This document shows positions 1 through 8,380 of a stretch of DNA of 64,000 bases, one piece after another. The translations under genes and the position numbers were made by a program. Source of the DNA: Streptomyces sp. CB00316 (GTDB taxonomy: Bacteria > Actinomycetota > Actinomycetes > Streptomycetales > Streptomycetaceae); contig NZ_LIXI01000015.1 in assembly GCF_001905595.1 (NCBI RefSeq), forward strand, positions 1 through 64,000. The letters are read 5' to 3'. The first letter of the stretch is position 1. Every line of letters starts with the position of its first letter. The notes under the pieces are model-generated. The model was not told the origin of the DNA, made no database searches, and saw nothing but the letters and a program-made list of their open reading frames with translations.

Positions 1-272
1 ACCACCACACACCCCCACAACGAAGCGACGACCACCCCCTGGGTGAACCCGCACCGGACAGCGCACGAGCAACCCGCGCCGCAGCGGCGGCGCGCACCGG
101 GAAGCCTCGAAGCAGCCAGGTGTCGGACAACTGCCGAAGGGCCTGGAAGGTGCGCGCCAAGGGCCCGGGGGGCACCACCTTCCGTCGCGTTCGGCCCCGC
201 CGCAAAAGCTGTCTCTCCGAGGGGCTAGCCCGTCAACCCCGTGAGCGTGTATGCAGGACGGCACGGCAGGAT

Positions 273-1136
273 GTGTGCGTGCCCTTCTCTCCCGTGGTCG
301 ACACCAAGTTGAACGTCTGGACGCTGGCAGCCGTCCTCACCGCCCTTTACGGCCTTTACGGCATCGCACGGGGGTGGTGGCATGCCTCCCTCGGGAAGCG
401 CCACCGGCTGATCCGGGCCTACCGGCGCATCGCACCGTACGTGCGCCACGACTACGTCACAGAGCAGTTCGGCGAGCCCGCCTGGCTGCACAAGCGGACG
501 GTCCGGATGTACGGGAGCGGTGCCGAAGAGGATGAGTCCCCTGTCGTTCTCGAAGACGTCGAGCTGACGGTGCGAACATGGCCGCTGGGACTGCTCGGCT
601 ACCTCGTCACCTGGTGCAACGAACACGACGAAGTGCTGATGTACTCCCTCACCACCCGCAGCCGGCTCTTCCGTCCACGAGTGCCCATCGGCCCCCACAG
701 GATCACGCTCGGAAAGACGCCACTGTCCGCTCTGCCCAGCACGGCCCCGGAGGACGACGGACCGTGGCACGCGCTCGGGGCCCGCCGCTTCAGCTACGCC
801 GAGCAGCACTACTACGGGAACCCAGGCGGCTACCTCCACTGGGCGGTGGGAGTGAGCGATGCGGGCTCCCCTCTGGCGCCACCGATCGGCTGCCAGGGAG
901 ACTCATGGGCTGCCGAAGATGTTGCTGCCTACCGCCGCACGGCCCGGATCAACTCCGTACTCATCGTCGGCCCCGCGATCAATCTGGAGGACGTCCTCCC
1001 CCGCGGCATCGCACCCGATCTCGACACCGTCCGGCTCCTCGAACTCCGACACCCCGCCCGCGTCGCGCTCGCCTCGCGATACCACTCCGCACGGAGAGCA
1101 ATCGAGCAACGGATGACCCGTAGCAAGAACGAGTAA
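273..1136 (+). CDS. Membrane-anchored protein of unknown function
   Basis: I do not recognise this family. Right after the chosen start there is one hydrophobic segment (LNVWTLAAVLTALYGLYG), followed by a basic stretch and a soluble domain of about 250 residues. This suggests a protein anchored by its N-terminus with the domain in the cytoplasm. The frame is open from 120, but the first 50 codons read as an Arg/Pro-rich shadow. GTG codons at 273, 279 or 294, just before the membrane segment, are the likelier starts, and none has a strong ribosome site. It stands about 200 bp upstream of the pentapeptide-repeat gene on the same strand. The coding frame is well supported; the start is not. Confidence 0.6.
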   Translation: MCVPFSPVVDTKLNVWTLAAVLTALYGLYGIARGWWHASLGKRHRLIRAYRRIAPYVRHDYVTEQFGEPAWLHKRTVRMYGSGAEEDESPVVLEDVELTVRTWPLGLLGYLVTWCNEHDEVLMYSLTTRSRLFRPRVPIGPHRITLGKTPLSALPSTAPEDDGPWHALGARRFSYAEQHYYGNPGGYLHWAVGVSDAGSPLAPPIGCQGDSWAAEDVAAYRRTARINSVLIVGPAINLEDVLPRGIAPDLDTVRLLELRHPARVALASRYHSARRAIEQRMTRSKNE

Positions 1137-1348
1137 GGCAGGAGCCGGAGGGAGGTGCCAGACCCAGCGCTCCTGGACTCCTCCTGGGACCACACGCAAC
1201 CTGCTGTTTCCCGGGGGGCAGTGACGTCCCTCGGTGAAACGACTGTCCGGAAGGGATCACATCACCGGATCGGGCTGCGTGTTCCTTCACGCTGCGGACT
1301 CGGGCGGAGGGTGGGCAACTATGAGCCGCACCAGCTCGTCCTCCGGGT

Positions 1349-3388
1349 ATGACATACCCGACCCCTGTACCGTCTTTGTGGCCGCGCTGCGGTCACGGCC
1401 CCACCGTGGAAAAGCCAGCTGGCTGCCCCGGCGTCGACGTCCGTGGCCAGGCCACCTGTCTCGCCCACCTGGCGGACGCCGACCGTGACGGCTACCTGGC
1501 CAGCCTGACCGCCAGCAGCAGAATCGACCACCGTGGCACCCCCTTCACACAAGACCTGCTGAACCGGTTGCTCGGCGCCCTGATCGACCCCGCAACCGGG
1601 CGCCCTCGCCTGGGCGACGCCAAGTTCAGATCGGCGACCTTCGAAGGCAACGCTGGATTCGAGGCGGTGACTTTTGAGGGCGACGCCGACTTCCATTCGG
1701 CGACCTTCAAGGGCGATGCCACGTTTGATTCGGCGACGTTCGCAGGTCGAGCTGGCTTCGACTCGGCGACCTTCGAGGGCCAAGCAGACTTCGGTTCGGC
1801 GACCTTCGAGAGCACTACCGGCTTTGAGTGGGCGACCTTCAAGCATGCCGTCGGGTTCGATAAGGCAAGATTCGAGGGACACAGCGGGTTCAGGTCGGCG
1901 ACCTTCGAAAATCATGCCCACTTCCTGTCGGCACTCTTCAAGGACACCGCCCGGTTCGTGGGGGCAACCTTCAGAGGTCCCGCCTGGTTCCACAAGGTGG
2001 TGTTCGAAGGCGTTGTCGCCTTCGACTCAGCGGACTTCGAGGATTACGCCGACTTCACTTCAGCGGCCTTCAAACGTACGGCTTGGTTCGAGTCGACAGC
2101 CTTCGAGGACGACGCCGGGTTCAAGGAGGTGGCTTTCGAGGGCGATGCCAGGTTCGATTCGGCGGCCTTCAAGGGACGCGCTACGTTCAAATCGGCGACC
2201 TTCAAGCACGTCTCCGGGTTCGAGTCGGCGACCTTCACGGGGGATGCCGGGTTCGAGTCGGCGACCTTCGAGCGCTCGGTCAGCCTCGGGCCGTTGGTGT
2301 GCCTCGGCGGGGTGGTGTTGTCCGGAGCGACGTTCAACGGCCCGGTGACGATCCTGCTTGCGGCGCGTCGCCTCGAGTGCCGGCGAACGCGCTGGTCGAC
2401 TACCGCGGAGGTACGGCTGCGCTACGCCTCGGTGGACTTCGCGCAAGCAGTCTTCGAGTACCCCCTCACGATCGCGGCCGAAGCAGACACCTTCTTGCTC
2501 CCTGGCGGTGGAGCGGTGGACGAACAGGATCTTGCGGGTGCGCCCGATGCCATGGTGCGGATAGCTTCGCTGCGAGGCGTGGACGCAGCCCACCTGGTCC
2601 TGTCCGACGTTGACCTGTCGGGGTGTCTGTTCACCGGGACTGTGCACCTGGACCAGCTCCGCCTGGAGGGAGCCTGTTCCTTCGTCGGAACCCCGCACGG
2701 CTGGCACAGGCGGCAGTTGCTTCACAGGCGTCCCTCCTGGTTCACCCGGCGGCGCACCCTCGCCGAAGAGCATCACTGGCGCGCGGGCCAGCCGAACGCG
2801 GTACAGGGCTGGCATGCGCCAGTGGTGGGCGCCGGCCAGGTTGGGCCCGCGCAGCTCGCACCGGTGTACCGGGCGTTGCGCAAAGCATTCGAGGACGGCA
2901 AGAACGAGCCGGGGGCTGCGGACTTCTACTACGGCGAGATGGAGATGCGCCGCCATGACACCACCGGCACTCCCCGTGCCGAGCGCGGTCTCCTGTGGGG
3001 CTATTGGTTGCTGTCCGGCTACGGCCTGCGGGCTTCCCGCGCTCTCATTTGGCTTGCCCTCGCCATGTCCGTCACCATCCTGATGCTGATGTGGTGCGGG
3101 CTCCCGCAGAGCGCCCCAAAGCAGGTAGCGACCGGCACCGTGCCACCAAGTGGAGGCAGGATCACCTTCGAGATCGACAAGGCCGACCCGCAGAACCCCA
3201 CCGGGTGCTGGGTCACCGGCGAGCGCTTCGAGAAGGCTTTGAACGTCACGCTCAACTCTGTGGTGTTCCGTTCCTCCGGACAGGACCTGACAACCACCGG
3301 CACCTACACCGAGATGGTGTCCCGCGTGGCCGAACCCATCCTGCTGGGCCTGGCCGTGCTCGCCATCCGCAACCGCGTCAAACGCTGA
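1349..3388 (+). CDS. Pentapeptide-repeat membrane protein
   Basis: The N-terminus has a short Cys/His-containing stretch (CGHG, then CPG and TCLAHL). From about residue 90 to 320 there is a long run of degenerate pentapeptide repeats (AxFxSATFxGxAxF), which fold as a right-handed beta-helix in this superfamily. The C-terminal third carries a conserved block (LRKAFEDGKNEPGAADFYYG), a strong transmembrane segment near residues 560-585 and a second hydrophobic stretch at the very end. This is the layout of actinobacterial membrane-attached pentapeptide proteins of unknown role. The ATG at 1349 has only a weak ribosome site. It lies about 170 bp upstream of the Gabija-like pair on the same strand, so co-expression is possible but not shown. 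Confidence 0.8.
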   Translation: MTYPTPVPSLWPRCGHGPTVEKPAGCPGVDVRGQATCLAHLADADRDGYLASLTASSRIDHRGTPFTQDLLNRLLGALIDPATGRPRLGDAKFRSATFEGNAGFEAVTFEGDADFHSATFKGDATFDSATFAGRAGFDSATFEGQADFGSATFESTTGFEWATFKHAVGFDKARFEGHSGFRSATFENHAHFLSALFKDTARFVGATFRGPAWFHKVVFEGVVAFDSADFEDYADFTSAAFKRTAWFESTAFEDDAGFKEVAFEGDARFDSAAFKGRATFKSATFKHVSGFESATFTGDAGFESATFERSVSLGPLVCLGGVVLSGATFNGPVTILLAARRLECRRTRWSTTAEVRLRYASVDFAQAVFEYPLTIAAEADTFLLPGGGAVDEQDLAGAPDAMVRIASLRGVDAAHLVLSDVDLSGCLFTGTVHLDQLRLEGACSFVGTPHGWHRRQLLHRRPSWFTRRRTLAEEHHWRAGQPNAVQGWHAPVVGAGQVGPAQLAPVYRALRKAFEDGKNEPGAADFYYGEMEMRRHDTTGTPRAERGLLWGYWLLSGYGLRASRALIWLALAMSVTILMLMWCGLPQSAPKQVATGTVPPSGGRITFEIDKADPQNPTGCWVTGERFEKALNVTLNSVVFRSSGQDLTTTGTYTEMVSRVAEPILLGLAVLAIRNRVKR

Positions 3389-3555
3389 CCACTCCGAAGG
3401 CTCTCGGCTGGGGTTGCCGTCCTCCACCATCCGCACCCCCGCGTCGAAAGCTGAGGAAGGCGCTCGAACACCCACTCTCCCGTGAATATGACAGTTCTAA
3501 CCTGCCCGGGCGTTGTCCCCAGTACGCTCCAGCTCTGGGGACATTGGGGGAGAAG

Positions 3556-5541
3556 TTGTATCTGAGGACAGTCAAGGCCGAGGGCTTCAAGTCGCTGCTG
3601 AACATGCACGTCCCGTTGCGTCGAGGCGTCACGGTCATCGTGGGGGAGAACAACGCAGGAAAATCGAACTTTATCGATGCTCTGAGACTGCTGACCGATC
3701 CGCTCGATGGCCGGCGAAGCCGCTGGTGGGAGGTCGAGGACGTACACCCGTGGGCGGGTGGCAATGCGCACTTGACTGCTGTGTATGGAGGCTTGGAGGA
3801 CGTCGAGGCGGGAACGCATCTTCAGGCGCTGGTGTCTGCGCAGGACGAGCCTGTGGTGGATCAGGGGTACCACGCCCGTTACTCGGTCAGTTTCGCCCGT
3901 CCTGTCGAGGGCGAACGCCCTCAGCGGCCGGTCTGGTCGGCGGGGCGGCTGTTGGATGATCCCGAGCCCGATGCGCGCCGTAGTGTGAGGCACGTCTATC
4001 TCCCCCCGATGCGCAATGCCCAGCAAGAGCTGGCTTCGAGTTCCGGTAACCGCCTCAGGCTCATCCTCGCCGCCGAGCTGGGGAGCAAAGATGCCATCAA
4101 GGCCTTCGAGGCCGAGCAGGCCAAGCACTTCCACGACCTGGAGGACCACCCCAAGATCGCAGACGTGCGTAAGCGGATCAATGCTCCGTTGAACCGGTTG
4201 ACGGCTGGGGCGCATCCTCAGCACATGGGGTTGTCATTCGCAGAGCCCTCGCTGGTCTCCATCGCTCGGGCTCTGCGGACTCGCATGAGTGACGAGGGCC
4301 TGGACGTCGAGGACATCAACCGGTCAGGTCTGGGATACGCCAATCTCTTGTACATCTCCACCGTTCTGGCCGAACTTGAAGCCGCACGCGGAGCAGATCT
4401 GACCCTTTTCCTGGTGGAAGAGCCAGAGGCGCACCTTCATCCCCAGCTGCAGAATCTGCTGCTGGACCACCTGCATACACGGGCGTTGCAGTCGCACGAG
4501 TATCAGCCTGAGACCGAAGGGGCGCCACTGGGCCGGATTCAGGTGGTCATCACCACGCACTCCCCCGTGCTCGCGGCAGCGACCAGCGTGAAAGACCTAG
4601 TCGTCCTGAAAAGGCAGCGCACCCGCCTTCCCGAAGTATCTTCGGGAACTACCGCCACCACCGACTCGACTATGTCGGAAGTGAGTCCCTTTGCCTTCAC
4701 TACGGCTGCGGTTCCCGTCGCTGCGATCCCTTTCACCAAGCATGAGCCGGCCAAACTCGATCGCTATCTGGACATCACCAAGAGCGCCATGCTGTTCGGC
4801 ACACGGGTAATTCTGGTAGAGGGACTGGCCGAGGCGCTACTGGTGCCAGCCTTCGCCCACATCGTGCTGGACACCATTGCCGACGATGCTGCCCGCACAC
4901 GCGCTAAGGCGGTGTTCCGGGGCAGCTGCATCGTCGCCGTTGACGGAGTCGACTTCACTCCCTACCTTCGGGCCTTGCTGGCCGACGTAGGCGGCGTGCG
5001 AATCGCCGACCGGGTGGTCGTCATCACTGATCAGGACCCCACGAAGAAGGCGGGCGAGCCGGATGACGACCTCGTGCTGCCCAGCCAAGGCGAAGCGGCC
5101 GAGGAGGCCGCTCCCGTCCCTGCCACGGAGAAGGAGCAGGCAGCGGAGGAGGAAGTCCCCGGATTCAACCGGGTTGTCTTCCTGAAAGGCCACCTAGATT
5201 CCTGGAACGTGCCGGAGAGCACTTACCACCTCGCGGAGAGCAGACCCACGCTCGAACCCGAGCTGATGCGAGCCGAGAACTTCAATCTGCTCGCCGAAGT
5301 CTTCTACGACCTGCGTCCTAAGTCCGGGCACCGCTGGAAGACCGTCGCTGAAGCCGAATCAGCTGAAGCGCGAGCAGTAGCGTTCGGCGATCTATTCACC
5401 ACTGGTACCAAGCTACCTAAGGGCGATTACGCCTACCGACTCGCGGAGCGACTGAGCACCAAGCCCGACGGCTTCATTGTGCCTGAACATCTGGCCGCCG
5501 CGATCCGATGGATCGCTGATGGGGACGGTGGGCGCCCGTGA
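3556..5541 (+). CDS. gajA: OLD-family ATPase/TOPRIM nuclease, GajA-like (Gabija)
   Basis: An ABC-type ATPase fused to a TOPRIM nuclease, as in class 2 OLD nucleases. Visible motifs are Walker A GENNAGKS near residue 30, a signature-like SGLGYANLLY, Walker B LFLVEEPEAHLHP near 285 and the H-loop ITTHSP. The TOPRIM part shows ILVEG near 420 and VITDQD near 490, followed by a Glu/Ala-rich insert. The open frame reaches back to 2995, overlapping the previous gene. The protein should begin near LYLRTVKAEGFKSL, so I take TTG 3556, which is preceded by GGGGGAG. The stop overlaps the start of a UvrD-like helicase by 4 bp, the gajA-gajB arrangement of the Gabija anti-phage system. In Gabija the GajA tetramer nicks DNA when nucleotide levels fall. 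Length (661 aa) is somewhat above the usual 500-600. Confidence 0.85.
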   Translation: MYLRTVKAEGFKSLLNMHVPLRRGVTVIVGENNAGKSNFIDALRLLTDPLDGRRSRWWEVEDVHPWAGGNAHLTAVYGGLEDVEAGTHLQALVSAQDEPVVDQGYHARYSVSFARPVEGERPQRPVWSAGRLLDDPEPDARRSVRHVYLPPMRNAQQELASSSGNRLRLILAAELGSKDAIKAFEAEQAKHFHDLEDHPKIADVRKRINAPLNRLTAGAHPQHMGLSFAEPSLVSIARALRTRMSDEGLDVEDINRSGLGYANLLYISTVLAELEAARGADLTLFLVEEPEAHLHPQLQNLLLDHLHTRALQSHEYQPETEGAPLGRIQVVITTHSPVLAAATSVKDLVVLKRQRTRLPEVSSGTTATTDSTMSEVSPFAFTTAAVPVAAIPFTKHEPAKLDRYLDITKSAMLFGTRVILVEGLAEALLVPAFAHIVLDTIADDAARTRAKAVFRGSCIVAVDGVDFTPYLRALLADVGGVRIADRVVVITDQDPTKKAGEPDDDLVLPSQGEAAEEAAPVPATEKEQAAEEEVPGFNRVVFLKGHLDSWNVPESTYHLAESRPTLEPELMRAENFNLLAEVFYDLRPKSGHRWKTVAEAESAEARAVAFGDLFTTGTKLPKGDYAYRLAERLSTKPDGFIVPEHLAAAIRWIADGDGGRP

Positions 5542-7346
5542 ACGCCATCGACGATCGACGTACGCAGGCCGAACAGCGCCAGCACCAGGCAGTGCACGCT
5601 GCAGCCCCCCTGTTCATCCGTGCCTGCCCCGGGGCCGGGAAGACCCGGGTCCTGGTTGACCGTCACTACCAGACGCCCCCCGGCCCGAAGCGTGCCGGCA
5701 GGGCCATGCTGTCCTTCACCAACAGGGCCGCCGACGAACTGAGAGACCGCTGCTCCGGCAGCCGGCCCGATCTGACAGCGTTCCCTCACTTCATTGGCAC
5801 CTTCGACAGTTTCCTCTGGCGTTACCTTGTCCGTCCCTTTCTCCCAGCGACGCCTGCTTGGAAGCATGTCCTGTCGTGGGATCAGGTTCCGGCTGCCGTC
5901 GTCGGATACCGCAAGGTCCCCCTGTCGTCCTTCGACTTCCGCTACAACCCAATCACCCGGGCTACACAAGTCGACTGGCCCGAGGCCGCCAGATTTCTGA
6001 CCAACTCGAACCAGTCCAAAGCCGACTACATTCGATTTGCCAAGAACCGGCGTGACCTGCTGTGGCAGAGCCGCGGCTACATGACAGGGCATGAGACCCG
6101 CATCGCCGCGCTCGACCACGTCAGAGATTCTTCGGTGACAAGGCTGCTGCGTCACCGCTTCTTCGAGATCGTCGTAGACGAGGCGCAGGACTGCTCGGAA
6201 CTCGACCTCGCCATCCTCGAACAACTCCGTCACGCAGGTCTGCCTCTGGTCGTGGTAGCCGACCCCGACCAGGGCATCTATGAGTGGAACGACGCCCGTC
6301 CGGACGAGCTGCGCGACTTCACCGACCGGCTAGCCAATCATCTCGAACTCGATGGCAACTGGCGTAGCAGCCCGCCAGTGTGCCGGGTAGCGGCCACCCT
6401 CCGTCCTCACTCTCGTGGTATCCAGGACGACCCGGTGGGCGACCACCACGAAGTGGCCAGCCCGCTGCTCCTTCTCCCGTATGGCACTCATCGGTCCAAG
6501 GCTTCAGCTCTTCTCGATGTCGTTTCCTCCGCAGAGGCGTTCGTCGCCTACGCCGCGCTCGAAGGCATCGCTGCTCGCGATGTCCTTGCCTTGGCATACC
6601 GCAACAACGCCATCCCCACAGCGCGGTCCCGCCCCGCGCCACGTTTCCCCAAGGAGATTGACGCCACAGCCTTAGCCTGGGCCGTGGCCGTCTTCCACAC
6701 CCCCGAGACTCCCGTAGCCGCGCGCAAACACGCGCTGATGATCGCCAGCACGCTGTTGCGCGACTACTGGTATCCCGATGCCGAGGAATCCCTGGCGGAG
6801 AGTCTGATGACCCACGGCGTCTCACCCGCGATCATGCAACGCAGAGCTGCACGGCTGCTAGCTGCGCTGCCAGCCGTCGACATCACTCCCGCTCGGGACT
6901 GGCGCAGCACGGCACGCACCGTACTCAAGGCCCAGCTTCCAGCCACCGGAGACCAGCCGGCCACACCGCGGCTCTTGTCGCTGCCGACCAAGAACTTGGA
7001 CACGGCCATCGCCGCTCTCATCGGCGTGCCAGAGGGAAACGGTCAACAGGTAGCCCAAGCCACCATGCGCAGTTCCACTATCCACCAGGCCAAGGGGGGT
7101 GAGGCAGATGCAGTCCTGATTCACCTGCCCCAGCCCAAGAGCGTCTCAGAGTTGCTTCAAGCATGGGCGGACCCGCTTACCAGTACCGAGACCAGCGAGC
7201 TGCTGCGGACCTACTACGTCGCTATCACCCGAGCGCGCCGCTTCATAGCACTGACCTACCCAATCTCGCAGCACGGCAGCATGACAGCCCATCTGGAGAC
7301 GATGAAGATCGAGTATCGCTCCGCTACGAGCCCTCCCACGCCCTGA
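5538..7346 (+). CDS. gajB: UvrD/PcrA-like superfamily 1 helicase, GajB-like
   Basis: Superfamily 1A helicase motifs are present in order: Walker A ACPGAGKT near residue 32, motif Ia LSFTNRAADEL, motif II VVDEAQD near 214, motif III VVADPDQGIYEW near 243, motif V-like STIHQAKGGEAD near 517, and motif VI YYVAITRARR near 562. At 602 aa it is shorter than housekeeping UvrD/PcrA (about 720-780 aa), as is normal for GajB. It starts at GTG 5538 within the stop of the GajA-like gene (GTGA overlap), so the two are translationally coupled. In Gabija, GajB senses DNA ends and hydrolyses nucleotides, working with GajA. Assignment to Gabija rather than another OLD-plus-helicase system rests on gene order and domains only. 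Confidence 0.83.
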   Translation: MNAIDDRRTQAEQRQHQAVHAAAPLFIRACPGAGKTRVLVDRHYQTPPGPKRAGRAMLSFTNRAADELRDRCSGSRPDLTAFPHFIGTFDSFLWRYLVRPFLPATPAWKHVLSWDQVPAAVVGYRKVPLSSFDFRYNPITRATQVDWPEAARFLTNSNQSKADYIRFAKNRRDLLWQSRGYMTGHETRIAALDHVRDSSVTRLLRHRFFEIVVDEAQDCSELDLAILEQLRHAGLPLVVVADPDQGIYEWNDARPDELRDFTDRLANHLELDGNWRSSPPVCRVAATLRPHSRGIQDDPVGDHHEVASPLLLLPYGTHRSKASALLDVVSSAEAFVAYAALEGIAARDVLALAYRNNAIPTARSRPAPRFPKEIDATALAWAVAVFHTPETPVAARKHALMIASTLLRDYWYPDAEESLAESLMTHGVSPAIMQRRAARLLAALPAVDITPARDWRSTARTVLKAQLPATGDQPATPRLLSLPTKNLDTAIAALIGVPEGNGQQVAQATMRSSTIHQAKGGEADAVLIHLPQPKSVSELLQAWADPLTSTETSELLRTYYVAITRARRFIALTYPISQHGSMTAHLETMKIEYRSATSPPTP

Positions 7347-7385
7347 CGAGCCACCCCGTGTGAGGGTGCGAGCCTGGCGTAGTTG

Positions 7386-8021
7386 TCAGGTCTCCGTGCG
7401 GGCGTGAGTGCGGGCTGCGGCGAGGAGCCGTTGCGCGGTGCGCTCCCCCACTCCGTAGCGCTGGGCGACGTCGGCGGTGGTGAGGGGTGCGTGGGCGGCC
7501 AGCTCGCCAATTTCCGCGATACGGGGGTCGTGGCGGGGGCGTGGTGCGCGGTTGCGGGGGTCGCCGGGCTTTCGGCCGGGGGTGCGGTGGTGCTGGTCGC
7601 CTGCGTCGCGCCGGGCTTCAGCGGTGCGACGGGGCCACCATGTGCGGCCGTGGCGTTCGATGCCGACGGGCAGGTGTCCGGTGGTGGCGTAGGCGCGGAC
7701 GGTTGAGTCGCCGACGCCGAGAACGTTGCCGGTCTCCTTGTCGGTGAGGAGGTCGTCGGGGTGTTCTTCCCCGTGCGGGACGGCCGTCGGCCACTGCGCG
7801 TCGTCGCCTGCTGCGCCCTTCGCGCCGGGCGGCCAGGGTTTGCCGCTCAGGAAGGCGTGGGCCTGCTCCGCGTCGTAGAGGCGGAGGCGCTCGCCGGGGT
7901 TGACCATGGGTACACGGGCGCGGAACGCCGCTCCGTGGCGGCGGCGCCAGGTGTGGACCGGCAGTCCGGCGGCGGCGGCGATGTCGTCCTCGGACATGGT
8001 GGGACGGCCTTGGGGGATCAT
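7386..8021 (-). CDS. Probable DNA-binding protein with two HTH-like regions
   Basis: A 211-residue protein. The N-terminal half reads like excisionase/MerR-type winged helices (SEDDIAAAAGLPVHTWRRR, then DKETGNVLGVGDSTVRAY, with a basic RHGRTWWPR wing). A basic, Pro-rich hinge (GRKPGDP) follows, then a C-terminal helix-turn-helix (TTADVAQRYGVGERTAQRLL). The frame stays open to 9425 through the methyltransferase gene, but that part is shadow; ATG 8021 is the natural start. It follows the methyltransferase gene on the same strand after a hairpin. The gene at 10788 has the same architecture, so the pair probably arose by duplication. Function is inferred; a regulator of modification or plasmid maintenance is possible. 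Confidence 0.65.
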   Translation of the reverse strand: MIPQGRPTMSEDDIAAAAGLPVHTWRRRHGAAFRARVPMVNPGERLRLYDAEQAHAFLSGKPWPPGAKGAAGDDAQWPTAVPHGEEHPDDLLTDKETGNVLGVGDSTVRAYATTGHLPVGIERHGRTWWPRRTAEARRDAGDQHHRTPGRKPGDPRNRAPRPRHDPRIAEIGELAAHAPLTTADVAQRYGVGERTAQRLLAAARTHARTET

Positions 8022-8380
8022 CCGGGGTCGCTCTTTTCCAAGGGTCGATGTCGGCTGGGGATTCGCCGCGAGCGGACGGGAGGGGCGCGGTGGTGCGCGG
8101 CGGGGGTGCCTGTCACGGGCCGGGTGTCGCTCGGCGGCGGGTCGGAGGTCTCGGGGCGCGCTAGGGGTGCGGATTGTGGGCGGCCGTCGCGCACGCGCGG
8201 TGGCTGACGGGGTGGTTTCTGGCGGTGGGTCCCTCCCGCGCCTCTGGTGTGGAGTCGCATCAGAAGCGCGGGAGGTGCCGTTTCGTACGTAGAACTTAGT
8301 CAGCGCGGCGGCTGCCGGTGGGTGCGGCCGAGGGGGTCCCTCGGCCGCCGCTTTCCGGGTTACGGGTGGTGGGTTCCGGT
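8022..8380. other. Gap between methyltransferase and DNA-binding gene
   Basis: A 359-bp stretch without a convincing gene. It is Arg/Pro/Gly-rich in all frames. It contains the hairpin at 8324-8348 and presumably the promoter of the downstream reverse-strand gene. No clear promoter motif could be picked out. Confidence 0.4.
8324..8348 (-). terminator. Hairpin after the methyltransferase gene
   Basis: Perfect 11-bp inverted repeat (GCGGCCGAGGG / CCCTCGGCCGC) with a 3-nt loop, 33 bp past the methyltransferase stop. There is no good T-run, as is common in Streptomyces terminators. Confidence 0.6.

Noticed and set aside
1674..2348. Repetitive frame suggesting a repeat array or CRISPR
   Set aside because: The periodicity is the pentapeptide coding repeat (about 30 or 60 bp) without constant repeats and unique spacers; not a CRISPR.
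2060..3475. A reverse frame of 471 codons
   Set aside because: Antisense shadow of the pentapeptide-repeat gene; its repeats (EGRRLEPG) only mirror those repeats.
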